From: Pseudomonas sp. MWU13-2105
GTDB lineage: Bacteria; Pseudomonadota; Gammaproteobacteria; Pseudomonadales; Pseudomonadaceae
Direction: 5' to 3'
Length of the DNA: 64,000 nt
Assembly: GCF_023242315.1 (NCBI RefSeq)
Contig: NZ_JALLIY010000009.1
Span: 1 to 64,000, forward strand
In this document: positions 50,581 through 60,700 of the stretch, piece after piece
How the letters are laid out: each line of letters begins with the position of its first letter
How positions within the stretch are numbered: position 1 is the stretch's first letter
Translations under genes and position numbers: made by a program
The notes under the pieces: generated by a model
Seen by the model: the letters and a program-made list of their open reading frames with translations, nothing else
Databases searched by the model: none
Told to the model about the DNA's origin: nothing

Positions 50581-51525
50581 ATGATCGCGCCCCTACCCGC
50601 CGAACCCGGCATCCGCACCACCCTCGCCGAATTGATCGAGATGCGCCATCGCGTGCGCGAAGTGCAGCTGTTCTCGACGCCGAGCCAGCGCAGCCCGCTG
50701 ATTGGCCTGCACCATTCGAAGTTGCGCGGACGCGGGGTGGACTTCGACCAGGTGCGGGTCTACCAGGCCGGCGACGATGTGCGCACCATCGACTGGCGCG
50801 TCACCGCCCGGACCCAGGAGCCCCATACCAAGCTTTTTCACGAAGAGCGCGAACGGCCGATCTTTATCCTGGTGGAACAGAGCCGCCAGCTGTTCTTCGG
50901 TTCCGGGCTGACCTTCAAATCGGTGCTCGCCGCCCAGGCCGCGAGCCTGATCGGTTGGGCCGCCCTGGGCCATAACGACCGGGTCGGCGGCCTGGTCTAT
51001 GGCGACAACGAACACTACGAAATCAAGCCACGGCGCAGCAAGCAAAGCCTGTTGCAACTGCTCAACCGCCTGGTGCGGGTCAACCACTCGCTGCACACCG
51101 AAGCCGCCGCCGAACCCAATGCCCTGGGCCTGGCGCTGATCCGCGCGCGCAAGGTACTGCGCCCCGGCAGCCTGGTGATCGTGATCTGTGATGAACGGGC
51201 CTTGAGCGATGCCGCCGAACAACAGCTCAGCCTGCTCTCGCGCCACTGCGACCTGTTGATGCTGCCGGTTTCCGATCCCCTCGACCATGCCCTGCCCGCC
51301 GCCGGCCTGCTGCGCTTCGCCGAACGCGGCGCGCAACTGGAACTCGACACCCTCAACCTCGAACTGCGCCAGACCTACCGCGCCCAGGGTGAAGCACGGA
51401 TTGCCCGCTGGGAGCTGCTGGCGCAGAAACTGCGGGTGCTGCTGATGCCCTTGAGCACCCAGAGCGAGATGGTCGAGCAACTGCGCGAATACCTGAACCC
51501 CCAGCGTCCGGGGAAACAGCCATGA
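50581..51525 (+). CDS. DUF58 domain protein
   Basis: A 314-residue protein of the DUF58 family, found with MoxR ATPases. The core is the signature GRGVDFDQVRVYQAGDDVRT then IDWRVTARTQEPH (about residues 50-85), followed by ERPIFILVEQSRQLFFG where VWA proteins have a metal site; here Glu-Gln-Ser replaces Asp-x-Ser, which is common for the family. The start ATG 50581 is 8 bp after the MoxR stop. The function is unknown but is linked with the VWA proteins. Confidence 0.9.
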   Translation: MIAPLPAEPGIRTTLAELIEMRHRVREVQLFSTPSQRSPLIGLHHSKLRGRGVDFDQVRVYQAGDDVRTIDWRVTARTQEPHTKLFHEERERPIFILVEQSRQLFFGSGLTFKSVLAAQAASLIGWAALGHNDRVGGLVYGDNEHYEIKPRRSKQSLLQLLNRLVRVNHSLHTEAAAEPNALGLALIRARKVLRPGSLVIVICDERALSDAAEQQLSLLSRHCDLLMLPVSDPLDHALPAAGLLRFAERGAQLELDTLNLELRQTYRAQGEARIARWELLAQKLRVLLMPLSTQSEMVEQLREYLNPQRPGKQP

Positions 51526-52016
51526 GCAGCCTGGAGCAACTGCAACCGCTGATCACCCCACCGATCCAGGGTTTCTGGCCGCCGGCCCCGGGCTGGTGGC
51601 TGCTGCTGGCATTGATTCCGCTGCTGGGCGTCGGGCTCTGGTACCTGCGCCGGTTCCTCCCGGTCAAGCGCCCCGTCGCCCGCGCCGAACAGCCCCTGGA
51701 CCCGGTGCGCCTGGCCGCCCTGGCGGAACTCGCGCAGTTACCCAAACCCTATGACGGCGCCCCGGCCGGGGCCTGGTTGCAGCAACTCAACGGCCTGCTC
51801 AAGCGCCTGTGCCGCAACCATTACCCCTACAGCCAGAGCCATACCCTCAATGGCCGCCAATGGCTGGCGTTCCTCGACAACCGCTGCCCGGCCGCCGGCC
51901 TGACCCGCTGGATGGTCCTGGTGGAAGGCGCCTACAAGCCCGAATGCAAGCTCGACGACAAGGCCATCGCCGGGTTGAGCCAGGCGATCGACACCTGGAT
52001 CCGCAAACATGTTTGA
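51522..52016 (+). CDS. DUF4381 membrane protein
   Basis: A 164-residue protein with one transmembrane helix (about residues 25-45, PGWWLLLALIPLLGVGLWYL) preceded by the proline-rich LITPPIQGFWPPAPGW, which marks DUF4381. The remainder is cytosolic and helical with LLKRLCRNHYP. It overlaps DUF58 by 4 bp and the next gene by 8 bp. It probably helps assemble the MoxR-VWA complex in the membrane. Confidence 0.88.
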   Translation: MSSLEQLQPLITPPIQGFWPPAPGWWLLLALIPLLGVGLWYLRRFLPVKRPVARAEQPLDPVRLAALAELAQLPKPYDGAPAGAWLQQLNGLLKRLCRNHYPYSQSHTLNGRQWLAFLDNRCPAAGLTRWMVLVEGAYKPECKLDDKAIAGLSQAIDTWIRKHV

Positions 52017-53085
52017 GTTCGCCTGGCCCTGGCTTTTTGCCCTGCTGCCGCTGCCCTGGCTGATGCGCCTGCTGTTGCCAGTGGCCGACAGCGGCGAAGC
52101 GGCGCTACAGGTCAGCTTTCTCGCCGACCTGGAAAGCCTGGCCCGGCGCCGCGCCCGGGTCAGCCTGCCGAGCTGGCGCCAGCAATTGCCGTTCATCCTG
52201 CTCTGGCTGCTGCTGCTGTCCGCCGCCGCGCGGCCGCAATGGCTGGGCGAACCCTTGCCGGTGGCCGCCAGCGGTCGCGACCTGCTGGTGGCCGTGGACC
52301 TGTCCGGCTCCATGGAATACCCCGACATGCGCTGGCAGGACGAAGACGTCAGTCGCCTGAGCCTGGTCCAGCACCTGCTCGGCGATTTCCTCGAGGGTCG
52401 CGAAGGCGATCGCGTCGGCCTGATCCTGTTCGGCAGCAAGGCCTACGTACAGGCACCGCTGACCTTCGACCGACGCACCGTGCGCATCTGGCTGGACGAA
52501 GCGAAAATCGGCATCGCCGGCAAGAACACCGCCATTGGCGACGCCATCGGCCTGGCCATCAAGCGCCTGCGCCTGCGCCCGGCGCAAAGCCGGGTGCTGA
52601 TCCTGGTCACCGACGGCGCCAACAACGGTGGTGAAATCGATCCGATCACCGCCGCGCGCCTGGCCGCCGAGGAAAGCGTGAAGATCTACACCATCGGCAT
52701 CGGTGCCGATCCGCAACAAACCGGGACCCTGAGCATGCTCGGCCTGAACCCGAGCATGGACCTGGACGAACCGTCCCTCAAGGAAATCGCCGGGATCACC
52801 GGCGGTCGTTATTTCCGCGCCCGCGACGGCCAGGAGCTGCAAGCCGTCAAGGCAACCCTCGACCAGCTTGAACCGGTCGCCCAGCAGCCGACCCAGGCCC
52901 GCCCCGCCCGGGCGTTGTATCACTGGCCGCTGAGCCTGGCGCTGCTGCTGAGCATGTTGCTGGTGATCCGCGAACGCTGGCCGGACAATCTGCTGCAACG
53001 TTGGCTGGCACGGCGCCAGTTCCTGCCGCAGCACCCGGAATGGCGGCAGCGCCTGGAGCGCTTGCGCTTGCGGAGGCGTCGATGA
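52009..53085 (+). CDS. Membrane VWA-domain protein, BatA-like
   Basis: A 358-residue protein with two N-terminal transmembrane helices (about residues 5-22 and 58-75), a VWA domain (about 90-290) and a C-terminal helix (about 305-325). The metal ion site is complete: DLSGSME (about residues 100-106), the later Thr in KNTAIGDA, and the Asp in LVTDGANNGG. It should bind a divalent ion and a partner protein on the periplasmic or cytosolic face. It overlaps neighbours on both sides. Confidence 0.9.
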   Translation: MFEFAWPWLFALLPLPWLMRLLLPVADSGEAALQVSFLADLESLARRRARVSLPSWRQQLPFILLWLLLLSAAARPQWLGEPLPVAASGRDLLVAVDLSGSMEYPDMRWQDEDVSRLSLVQHLLGDFLEGREGDRVGLILFGSKAYVQAPLTFDRRTVRIWLDEAKIGIAGKNTAIGDAIGLAIKRLRLRPAQSRVLILVTDGANNGGEIDPITAARLAAEESVKIYTIGIGADPQQTGTLSMLGLNPSMDLDEPSLKEIAGITGGRYFRARDGQELQAVKATLDQLEPVAQQPTQARPARALYHWPLSLALLLSMLLVIRERWPDNLLQRWLARRQFLPQHPEWRQRLERLRLRRRR

Positions 53086-54842
53086 TCGAAGCCCTCTGGC
53101 CACACTGGTTCCGTCCTGCCTGGCTGCTGGTCCTGCCGCTGCTGGGCTGGCTGCTGTGGCAACTCTGGCACCGGCAGAAGCGTGCCGGGCGCTGGCAGAT
53201 GATCCTGCCGCCGGCCTTCCATCGGGTGCTGCTCAAGGGCGGTAGCGGCAGCAACAGCAAACTGCCGTGGATCGCCCTCGGCCTGGGCTGGACCCTGGCC
53301 GCCCTGGCCCTGCTCGGGCCGAGCTGGCAACGGGTCGAGCAGTCCACCCAGAAACCCGCGGACCCGCTGGTGGTGCTGCTCGAACTGACGCCGGACATGC
53401 TCGCCAGCGACGTGGCCCCGAACCGCCTGGAACAGGCGCGGCGCAAACTCTTCGACCTGTTGCGCGCGCGCAGCGATGCGCAGACGGCGATCATCGTCTA
53501 CGCCGGCAGCGCCCACACCCTGGTGCCGCTGTCCGATGACCTGGGTACCAGCCGCAACCTGCTGGAAGCGATCAAGCCGTCGATCATGCCCGAGGCCGGC
53601 CATCGCGCCGACCTGGCGCTGAAAAAAGCCCTGAACCTGCTCGACCGAGGCGCCCAGGGCCAGGGCCGCTTGTTGCTGATCGGCTCGTCCCTCAGCGAAG
53701 AGGAACGCCAAGGTATTCGCCAGGCCCTCGGCGGCAAGCCCCACAGTTTGTTGATCCTGGGGATCGGCACCCGCGATGGCGCCCCGGTGGCCCAGGAAAA
53801 CGGCGGTTTCCTCAAGGATGCCCAGGGCATGATCCTGGTGCCGCACCTCGACAGCCAGAGCCTGAAGGATTTCGCCGCTGAAATCGGCGGCCGCTACCGC
53901 CAGGGCCGCCTGGACGACAGCGACCTGCGCGGCCTTGGCCTGCTCGACGGCCCGCGGCAGTTGCGCAAGGACGGCCAGACCGTGCAACTCGACACCTGGG
54001 CCGACCAGGGTTACTGGCTGCTGCTGCCACTCCTGCTGCTGGCCGCTTGTGCCGGACGGCGTGGCTGGCTGTTCTGCCTGCCGCTGTTCTTCCTGTTCCC
54101 GCAGCCGAGCCAGGCCTTTGAACTGACCGATCTGTGGCTCCGGCCGGACCAGCAGGGCCAGCAGTTGCTGGAACAACAGCAGCCGCTCGAAGCCGCCCGG
54201 CATTTTGACGACCCGCAATGGCAAGGCATGGCCCTCTATGCGGCCGGCGACTACAGCGCCGCCGCAAAGAAATTTGCCGAAGGCGACGATGCCAACGCCC
54301 ACTACAATCGTGGCAACGCCCTGGCCCGCAGCGGCGAGCTGGAGGCGGCGCTGGACGCCTACGAACAGGCCCTGGAACGTCAGCCGGACTTGCGACCGGC
54401 GTTGCAGAACCGGACACTGGTGGAAGAATTGCTCAGGGAAAAGCAGGCCAAGCCGCCGGCTGAACCGAGCAAGACCAGCGATTCCGCAGAAACCGCCAGC
54501 GAACAAAGCGCGGCCCAATCGGCCCCGGCCGGTACGAATTCGTCCAGCACCGCCACGGCCGAGTCCGCGCCCCAGGAGCAGAGCCCGGCGACCGGCAATC
54601 CGCCGCCCGACACCCAGGCCAGCCAGGCGGGCAATCAGCCGGGCAGCAATGAAATACCGGGCAGCGAGCTGGGCGACGAACAGACCACCCACCCGCCCTT
54701 GCGGGCCGCCGCCGAGATCATCGACAGCGAACGCCATCAGGCGTTGGAACAATGGCTGCGACAGATCCCCGATGATCCGGGAGAGTTGCTGCGGCGCAAA
54801 TTCTGGTATGAACAACAGCTCCATCAGGACAAGACCCGATGA
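53082..54842 (+). CDS. VWA plus TPR protein, BatB/BatC-like, with altered metal site
   Basis: A 586-residue protein that joins two functions. Residues about 10-30 and 60-80 are transmembrane helices; a VWA domain (about 88-285) follows, then a helix pair at about 305-345. Residues about 380-470 form tetratricopeptide repeats (AHYNRGNALARSGELEAALDAYEQALERQ). The tail about 470-560 is low-complexity, rich in Ser, Ala, Pro and Glu. The VWA metal motif reads ELTPDM where DxSxS is expected, so metal binding may be lost. The start is ATG 53082, overlapping the previous gene by 4 bp; the frame is open upstream to 53001. Confidence 0.87.
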   Translation: MIEALWPHWFRPAWLLVLPLLGWLLWQLWHRQKRAGRWQMILPPAFHRVLLKGGSGSNSKLPWIALGLGWTLAALALLGPSWQRVEQSTQKPADPLVVLLELTPDMLASDVAPNRLEQARRKLFDLLRARSDAQTAIIVYAGSAHTLVPLSDDLGTSRNLLEAIKPSIMPEAGHRADLALKKALNLLDRGAQGQGRLLLIGSSLSEEERQGIRQALGGKPHSLLILGIGTRDGAPVAQENGGFLKDAQGMILVPHLDSQSLKDFAAEIGGRYRQGRLDDSDLRGLGLLDGPRQLRKDGQTVQLDTWADQGYWLLLPLLLLAACAGRRGWLFCLPLFFLFPQPSQAFELTDLWLRPDQQGQQLLEQQQPLEAARHFDDPQWQGMALYAAGDYSAAAKKFAEGDDANAHYNRGNALARSGELEAALDAYEQALERQPDLRPALQNRTLVEELLREKQAKPPAEPSKTSDSAETASEQSAAQSAPAGTNSSSTATAESAPQEQSPATGNPPPDTQASQAGNQPGSNEIPGSELGDEQTTHPPLRAAAEIIDSERHQALEQWLRQIPDDPGELLRRKFWYEQQLHQDKTR

Positions 54843-56488
54843 CCCTGCGCTTCTCCCTGTTCCTTACGCTGCTGCTCTGCGCGAACCTGCCGGCCCAGGC
54901 CGAAGGTTTGCTGGCCAGCGTCGATCGCACGCGCCTGAACTCCGGCGAGTCGGTGGAGCTGACCCTCGAATCGAAGGATGTCACCCAGTTCGGCAAACCC
55001 GACCTGGCCCCGCTGGATGCCCAGTTCGAAGTGCGCGGTACCCGCCAGGTCAACCAGTTGACCATCCTCGGCGGCGAAAACCAGGCCACTACCCGCTGGA
55101 TCGTCACCCTGACCCCCAGGGAAAACGGCAACGTGGTGATTCCGCCGTTGCACCTGGGCGAGCTCAGCAGCGAACCGATCACCCTGCAGGTGGTGCAAGG
55201 CGAGGACCAGGCCCCGGCGAGCAACCTGGCACCGGTATTCATCGACGCCAGCCTCGACCAGGACAACATCTACGTCCAGGCCCAGGCCGTGCTGACCCTG
55301 CGCATCTATCACTCGGTGTCGCTGTATGACGACAGCAGCCTCACCCCGTTGCAGATCCCTGATGCCCGTGTCGAGCAACTGGGTGAATCGCGCACTTACG
55401 AAAAACTGATCAATGGCGTGCGCCATGGCGTGATCGAGTGGCGCTATGCGATCTACCCACAGCACAGCGGCGAACTGGCGATCCCCACGCAGGTGTTTAC
55501 CGCGACCCTGGTGGACGCCCAGCCGAATCAGGGACAAGGCCAGGTGCCCCAGGGCGCCAAGCCCGGCAAGCTGATGCGCGTCAGCTCCGCGCCGATGCTC
55601 CTGCAGGTCAAGCCACAGCCCGCCACCTGGCCGGCCGAAGCGCCCTGGCTGCCGGCGCGCAGCCTGAGCCTCAGCGAAAGCTGGAGCCCGGAACCGGATC
55701 ACAGCCAGGTCGGCGATTCCCTGACCCGTAGCCTGACCCTCAAGGCCGAAGGCCTCTCCAGCGGCCAGTTGCCGCCGCTGCCGGCCACCACGATCAATGG
55801 CTTGCGGCGCTACCCGGATCAACCGCAACTGAGCAACCAGAACAGCGAACGCGGCCTGATCGGCACCCGCGCGGAACGCGAGGCGCTGGTGCCGACCCAC
55901 AGCGGCAGCTTCGACCTGCCGGCGGTGGAAGTGCTCTGGTGGAACACCCATGAGGACCATATGGAGCGCAGCAGCCTGCCGACCCGGACCCTGCAGGTGG
56001 CGAACAACCCGAGCCTGGCGGTGGACACCCCGGTGAGCAGCGCCGTCAACAACGCGCCGCCGCAACCGCCACTGCTGTGGGCCTGGAAGCTCAGCACGCT
56101 GCTCCTCGCCTGCACCACCCTGCTCGGTTTCGGCCTCTGGTGGCGGGCCCGCTCGCAACCGGCGGTGCACCGCGCCGCGCAGACCGGCCCGAGCCCACGG
56201 ACACTGCTCGACGACCTCAAACGGACCTGCCTGGCCAACGATCCGCAGGCCACCCGCCAGGCCCTGGATGCCTGGGCCCGGCAGCAACCGGAAACCCTGG
56301 CCGACATGGCCGCGCGTTTCGTCACCCTGTCCGATGCGCTGGATGGTCTCAATGGCGCGCTCTACAGCGAAAGCGGCCAGTTCTGGCAGGGTGAGGAACT
56401 GTGGCGGGCGATCCGCGCGATCCCGGTCGCCGAGCGCGCCCAGGACCCGCTGAGCGACAGCAGCCTGCCGCCGCTCTACCCCAAATAA
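54839..56488 (+). CDS. batD: BatD family protein
   Basis: A 549-residue BatD protein. It has a signal peptide (cleavage after AQA, about residue 21), several beta-sandwich repeats in the periplasm (SVDRTRLNSGESVELTLES at the start, then VIPPLHLGELSSEPITLQV), one transmembrane helix at about residues 412-432, and a cytosolic helical tail. It completes the MoxR-Bat operon, overlapping the preceding gene by 4 bp. Function in this family is linked to stress tolerance and cell-envelope protein maturation; the mechanism is unknown. Confidence 0.9.
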   Translation: MTLRFSLFLTLLLCANLPAQAEGLLASVDRTRLNSGESVELTLESKDVTQFGKPDLAPLDAQFEVRGTRQVNQLTILGGENQATTRWIVTLTPRENGNVVIPPLHLGELSSEPITLQVVQGEDQAPASNLAPVFIDASLDQDNIYVQAQAVLTLRIYHSVSLYDDSSLTPLQIPDARVEQLGESRTYEKLINGVRHGVIEWRYAIYPQHSGELAIPTQVFTATLVDAQPNQGQGQVPQGAKPGKLMRVSSAPMLLQVKPQPATWPAEAPWLPARSLSLSESWSPEPDHSQVGDSLTRSLTLKAEGLSSGQLPPLPATTINGLRRYPDQPQLSNQNSERGLIGTRAEREALVPTHSGSFDLPAVEVLWWNTHEDHMERSSLPTRTLQVANNPSLAVDTPVSSAVNNAPPQPPLLWAWKLSTLLLACTTLLGFGLWWRARSQPAVHRAAQTGPSPRTLLDDLKRTCLANDPQATRQALDAWARQQPETLADMAARFVTLSDALDGLNGALYSESGQFWQGEELWRAIRAIPVAERAQDPLSDSSLPPLYPK

Positions 56489-56508
56489 TCGACAAGTTGG
56501 AGTTTGCC

Positions 56509-57753
56509 TTGCGCCTGTTTCACACCTCCGACTGGCATCTTGGCCAGAACCTTCATGGCCAGGAGCGAGATTTCGAACATGCTTGTTTCCTCACCTGGCT
56601 GCTGGCCCAACTCGGGCAACAGCAGCCCGATGTCCTGCTGATCGCCGGCGATATCTTCGACACCGTCAACCCGCCGGTCAAAGCCCAGGAACGCCTCTAC
56701 GACTTTATCGTCAGCGCCCACGAACAACAGCCGCTGCTGACCATTGTGATGATCGCCGGCAACCACGACTCCGGTTCGCGGATCGAACTGCCCGCGCCGC
56801 TGATGCGCCGCCTGCGTACCCACGCCCTGGGGCGGGTGCTGTGGCTCGACGACGGCCAGTTGGACAGCGATCGCCTGCTGCTGCCATTGCCTGCCGCGAA
56901 CGGCGAAATCGCCGCCTGGTGCCTGGCCCTGCCCTTCCTGCGCCCGGCCGAAGTCACCGGCACGCAGCTGGGTGACGACTACCTGAAGGGGATCGGCGAG
57001 GTGCATCGACGCCTGATCGCCGCCGCCAATGCCAAGCGCCAGCCGGGCCAGGCCCTGGTCGCCATCAGCCATGCGCATATGGCCGGCGGCTCGGTCTCCG
57101 AGGACTCGGAACGCAGCCTGATCATCGGCAGCGCCGAAGCCCTGCCGGCGAACCTGTTCGACGCCAGTGTCAGTTATGTCGCCCTCGGCCACCTGCACAA
57201 GCCGCAGAAGGTCAACGGCGAAGAACGTATCCGCTACAGCGGCTCGCCGATCCCGCTGTCGTTCTCCGAGATCGCCTATCAGCACCAGATCCTCGAGATC
57301 GTCCTCGACGGCGAAACCCTGGTGAGTGTCGACAGCCGCCTGATCCCCCGCGCCGTGAACCTGCAGCGCCTGGGCCCGGCTCCCTTCGCCGAGATCCTCG
57401 AGCAGTTGGAGAAGCTGCCGGATGTCGACCTGCTGGCCGACCTGCAACGCCAGCCCTGGCTGGAAGTGCGGGTACGCCTGGACGAACCGCAACCGGATCT
57501 GCGCCAGCAAGTGGAAACCGCCCTGCAAGGCAAGGCCGTGCGCCTGGTGCGGATCGCCGCCGAATACGCAGGCTCGAACGCCGGTGAAGGCGAAACGGAC
57601 AATGAGCGGCTGATCAACCTCGACCAGCTCAGCCCGCAGGAATTGTTCAGCCGTGCCTGGCAGGACAGCTATGGCAACCCGGTGGACGAAGCAACCCTCG
57701 ATGACTTCGCCCTGCTGTTGCAGGAAGTCCAGCTGGAGGGTGAGCAGCCATGA
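56509..57753 (+). CDS. sbcD: Exonuclease subunit SbcD, TTG start
   Basis: A 414-residue metallophosphoesterase subunit of the SbcCD nuclease, which opens hairpins and processes broken DNA ends (the bacterial Mre11). Motifs are in order: HTSDWHLGQ, GDIFDTVNPP, GNHDSGSR, ISHAHMAGG and GHLHKPQ. A C-terminal domain of about 130 residues follows the phosphoesterase. The family N-terminus begins with (M)RLFHTSDWH; the only codon that fits is a TTG at 56509, with TTGGAG 6 bp upstream. It overlaps sbcC by 4 bp. Confidence 0.92.
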   Translation: MRLFHTSDWHLGQNLHGQERDFEHACFLTWLLAQLGQQQPDVLLIAGDIFDTVNPPVKAQERLYDFIVSAHEQQPLLTIVMIAGNHDSGSRIELPAPLMRRLRTHALGRVLWLDDGQLDSDRLLLPLPAANGEIAAWCLALPFLRPAEVTGTQLGDDYLKGIGEVHRRLIAAANAKRQPGQALVAISHAHMAGGSVSEDSERSLIIGSAEALPANLFDASVSYVALGHLHKPQKVNGEERIRYSGSPIPLSFSEIAYQHQILEIVLDGETLVSVDSRLIPRAVNLQRLGPAPFAEILEQLEKLPDVDLLADLQRQPWLEVRVRLDEPQPDLRQQVETALQGKAVRLVRIAAEYAGSNAGEGETDNERLINLDQLSPQELFSRAWQDSYGNPVDEATLDDFALLLQEVQLEGEQP

Positions 57754-60700
57754 AAATCCTCGCCATCCGCCTGAAGAACCTGGCTTCCCTCGCCGGCCCC
57801 TTCGAACTGGATTTCACCGCCGAGCCGCTGGCCAGTGCGGGACTTTTCGCGATTACCGGCCCCACCGGCGCCGGGAAAAGTACCTTGCTCGACGCCTTGT
57901 GCCTGGCCCTGTTCGGTGCCGTGCCCCGGCTGAACAACGCCTCGCGCGATGCCAAGGTGCCGGACGCCGACGGCGAGATCAGCACCGGCGACCCGCGCAC
58001 CCTGCTGCGCCGTGGCACCGGTACCGGTTATGCCGAAGTCGATTTCGTCGGCATCGATGGCCGCCGCTACCGCGCCCGCTGGGAAGCCAACCGCGCCCGG
58101 GACAAGGCCGGCGGCAAGTTGCAGGCCAGCCGCCAAAGCCTGCGTGACCTCGACAGCGATCAGTTGCTGGCCAGCCAGAAAGGCGAATACAAGGCCCTGC
58201 TCGAAAGCCGCCTGGGCCTGAACTTCGAACAGTTCACCCGCGCCGTGTTGCTGGCCCAGAGCGAGTTCAGCGCCTTTCTCAAGGCCGACGACAACGAACG
58301 CAGCGAACTGCTGGAAAAGCTCACCGACACTGCCCTCTACACCCGCCTCGGCCGCCGGGCTTTCGACAAGACCAAGCAGGCCCGCGAAGCCCACAAGCTG
58401 TTGCTGGACCAGGCCGGCGGCGTCGCGCCCATGGACGTTGAAGCCCGGCTCGAGCTGGATCGGCAATTCGCCGAAGCCCAACAACAACTCAAGACCCGGC
58501 AGGCCCAACTCAAGCAACTGGAGTTGCAGCACACCTGGCTCAAGGAGTTGCTGCAATGGCAGGAACGACACCAGGCCGCCGTCGAACAACTGCACGGCGC
58601 GGAACAGCACTGGCTGGCCCGCGATGCCGAGCGCCAGCAGCTCGCCCGCCTGGAGCAACTGGCGCCGCAGCGGCATCAGTTCGCCCGTCAGCGCCAGTTG
58701 GACGAGCAACTGACACCCCTGGCGATACAGATCCAGCAGCATATTGATCAGCAGGCCGACTTGCAGGCCCGTCAGCAACAGCTGGAACAGAGCCGCTCGA
58801 ATGCCCACGCCCAGTTGAGCGAGGCCCTCGTCCGGCAAAACGACAGCGCTCCACTGCTGCGCCAGGCCTTCGATGAACAGGCCACGCTGGCCCACCTGGG
58901 CAAAGACCTGGGCGATGCCGAACGGCAGAAACAGACTGCCGAACAGACCAGCGCCGAAGGCCGCACCCAGCTCAGCGCCTTGCTTGATCAACAACGGCAG
59001 GTCGCCACGCGCCTGGAGCAGATCGCCGAACAATTGCAGCACAGCGCCGCCCTCGCGCCGTTGAGCGAGGCCTGGAACGCCTATCGCGATCGGTTGCAGC
59101 AGTTGATGCTGATCGGCAATCGCCTGAACCAGGGCCAGCGCGAACTGGCACAGTTGCAGGCACGGGTCGCCCACACCGACCGACAACTGGCCGAGCAGCG
59201 TGGCGCGCTAGAAGTGCTGTACAGCGAAGCCGGGGCGGAGCCGGCCGCCGTCGGCGAACAGATCCAGATTCTCGGCAGCCTGCTGCAGGACAATCGCAAG
59301 CAACTGCGTGCCTTCGAAGAACTGCAACGGCTGTGGGGCCGCCAGCGTGAGCTGGACCAACGCGCACAGCAGTTGCAGGAGCGACTGCAAGGTATCCAGC
59401 AGCAACGCGACGAACTCAATCGCGAAGGCTTGCAGACACGGGACGAACTCAAGGTCGCCGAGCAAACCCTGACGATTACCCGGCAACTGCTGGAACGTCA
59501 GCGCCTGGCCCGCAGCGCCAGCGTCGAGGAATTGCGCGGGCAGTTACAGGACGACCAGCCGTGTCCGGTGTGTGGCAGCCATGAACATCCCTACCATCAA
59601 CCCGAGGCCCTGCTGCAAAGCCTGGGGCGTCACGATGAGCGCGAAGAAGCCGCCGCACGGCAGGCCGTCGACACGCTGACGGAAAAGCTCAACCAACTGC
59701 GGGAAAAGGTTGGTGGGCTGATTGCCCAGCAGAAAGAGCTGCTCACCCAACAGGAACAGTTGGCCCAGCAGCAACAGGAACTGGCGCCGAGCCTGCAAGC
59801 GCATCCACTGCACGCCAGGCTGCTGGAGCAGGATGACGCCCGCCGTGAGGCCTGGCTCAACCAGCAGTTGCAGCAGTTGCAGCAGAACATCGGCCAGGAC
59901 GAGCAACGGCAAGGCGCCCTGCTCACCCTGCAACAGGATGCCGCACGGCTCCAGCAACAATTGCAAGCGGCCAACGAAGCCAGCCAGGCCGCACACCAGC
60001 AGTTGCTCGATCAGCAGCGCCAGATGGACACCGATCAAGAGCGGCTGGAGCAGGAACTGGGCACCTTCGCCAGCCTGTTGCCGGTCGAGACCCTGCAAGG
60101 TCTGCGCAATGATCCGGCGTTGACCTTCATGCGGCTCGATCAACAGGTCGCGCAACGCCTCGGCCAGTTGGACCAGCAGCGCGAGGAGCAACAGGAACAG
60201 CGCGAACGCCAGGAAAAAATAGAACTGGAGCAGCTCCGCCAGCAGACCCGCGAGCAGCAATACGCAGAGCTGACACAACGCTGCGCCGTGTTGCTTGGGC
60301 AGCAGCAGGCCAGTCGGCTCAAGCTGGTCGACTTGATCGGTGAACACGCCAGCGTCGAAGCCTGGCAGCAGCGAATGGATCAGGCGGTGGAGCACGCGCG
60401 GCAGGCCGATACCTCGGCCAACCAGCAGCTGCAAGCACTCGATAGCCAACGGATCCAGCTCGGCGCCGACCTCAAGGCTCGCCAGGAGCGCCAGCAGGCC
60501 CTGGAACAGGAACGCCTGGAGCTGGCGCAACAGGTCGCGGACTGGCGCGCTCGCCACCCGGAACTGGACGACGCCGGACTGGAGCAACTGCTGGCCTGCG
60601 ACGATGAGCACGTCAGCCAACTGCGCCAGCAATTGCAGGCCAGCGAAAAAGCCGTCGAGCAGGCCAGGGTATTGTTGCAGGAGCGGGAAAAGCACCTCCA

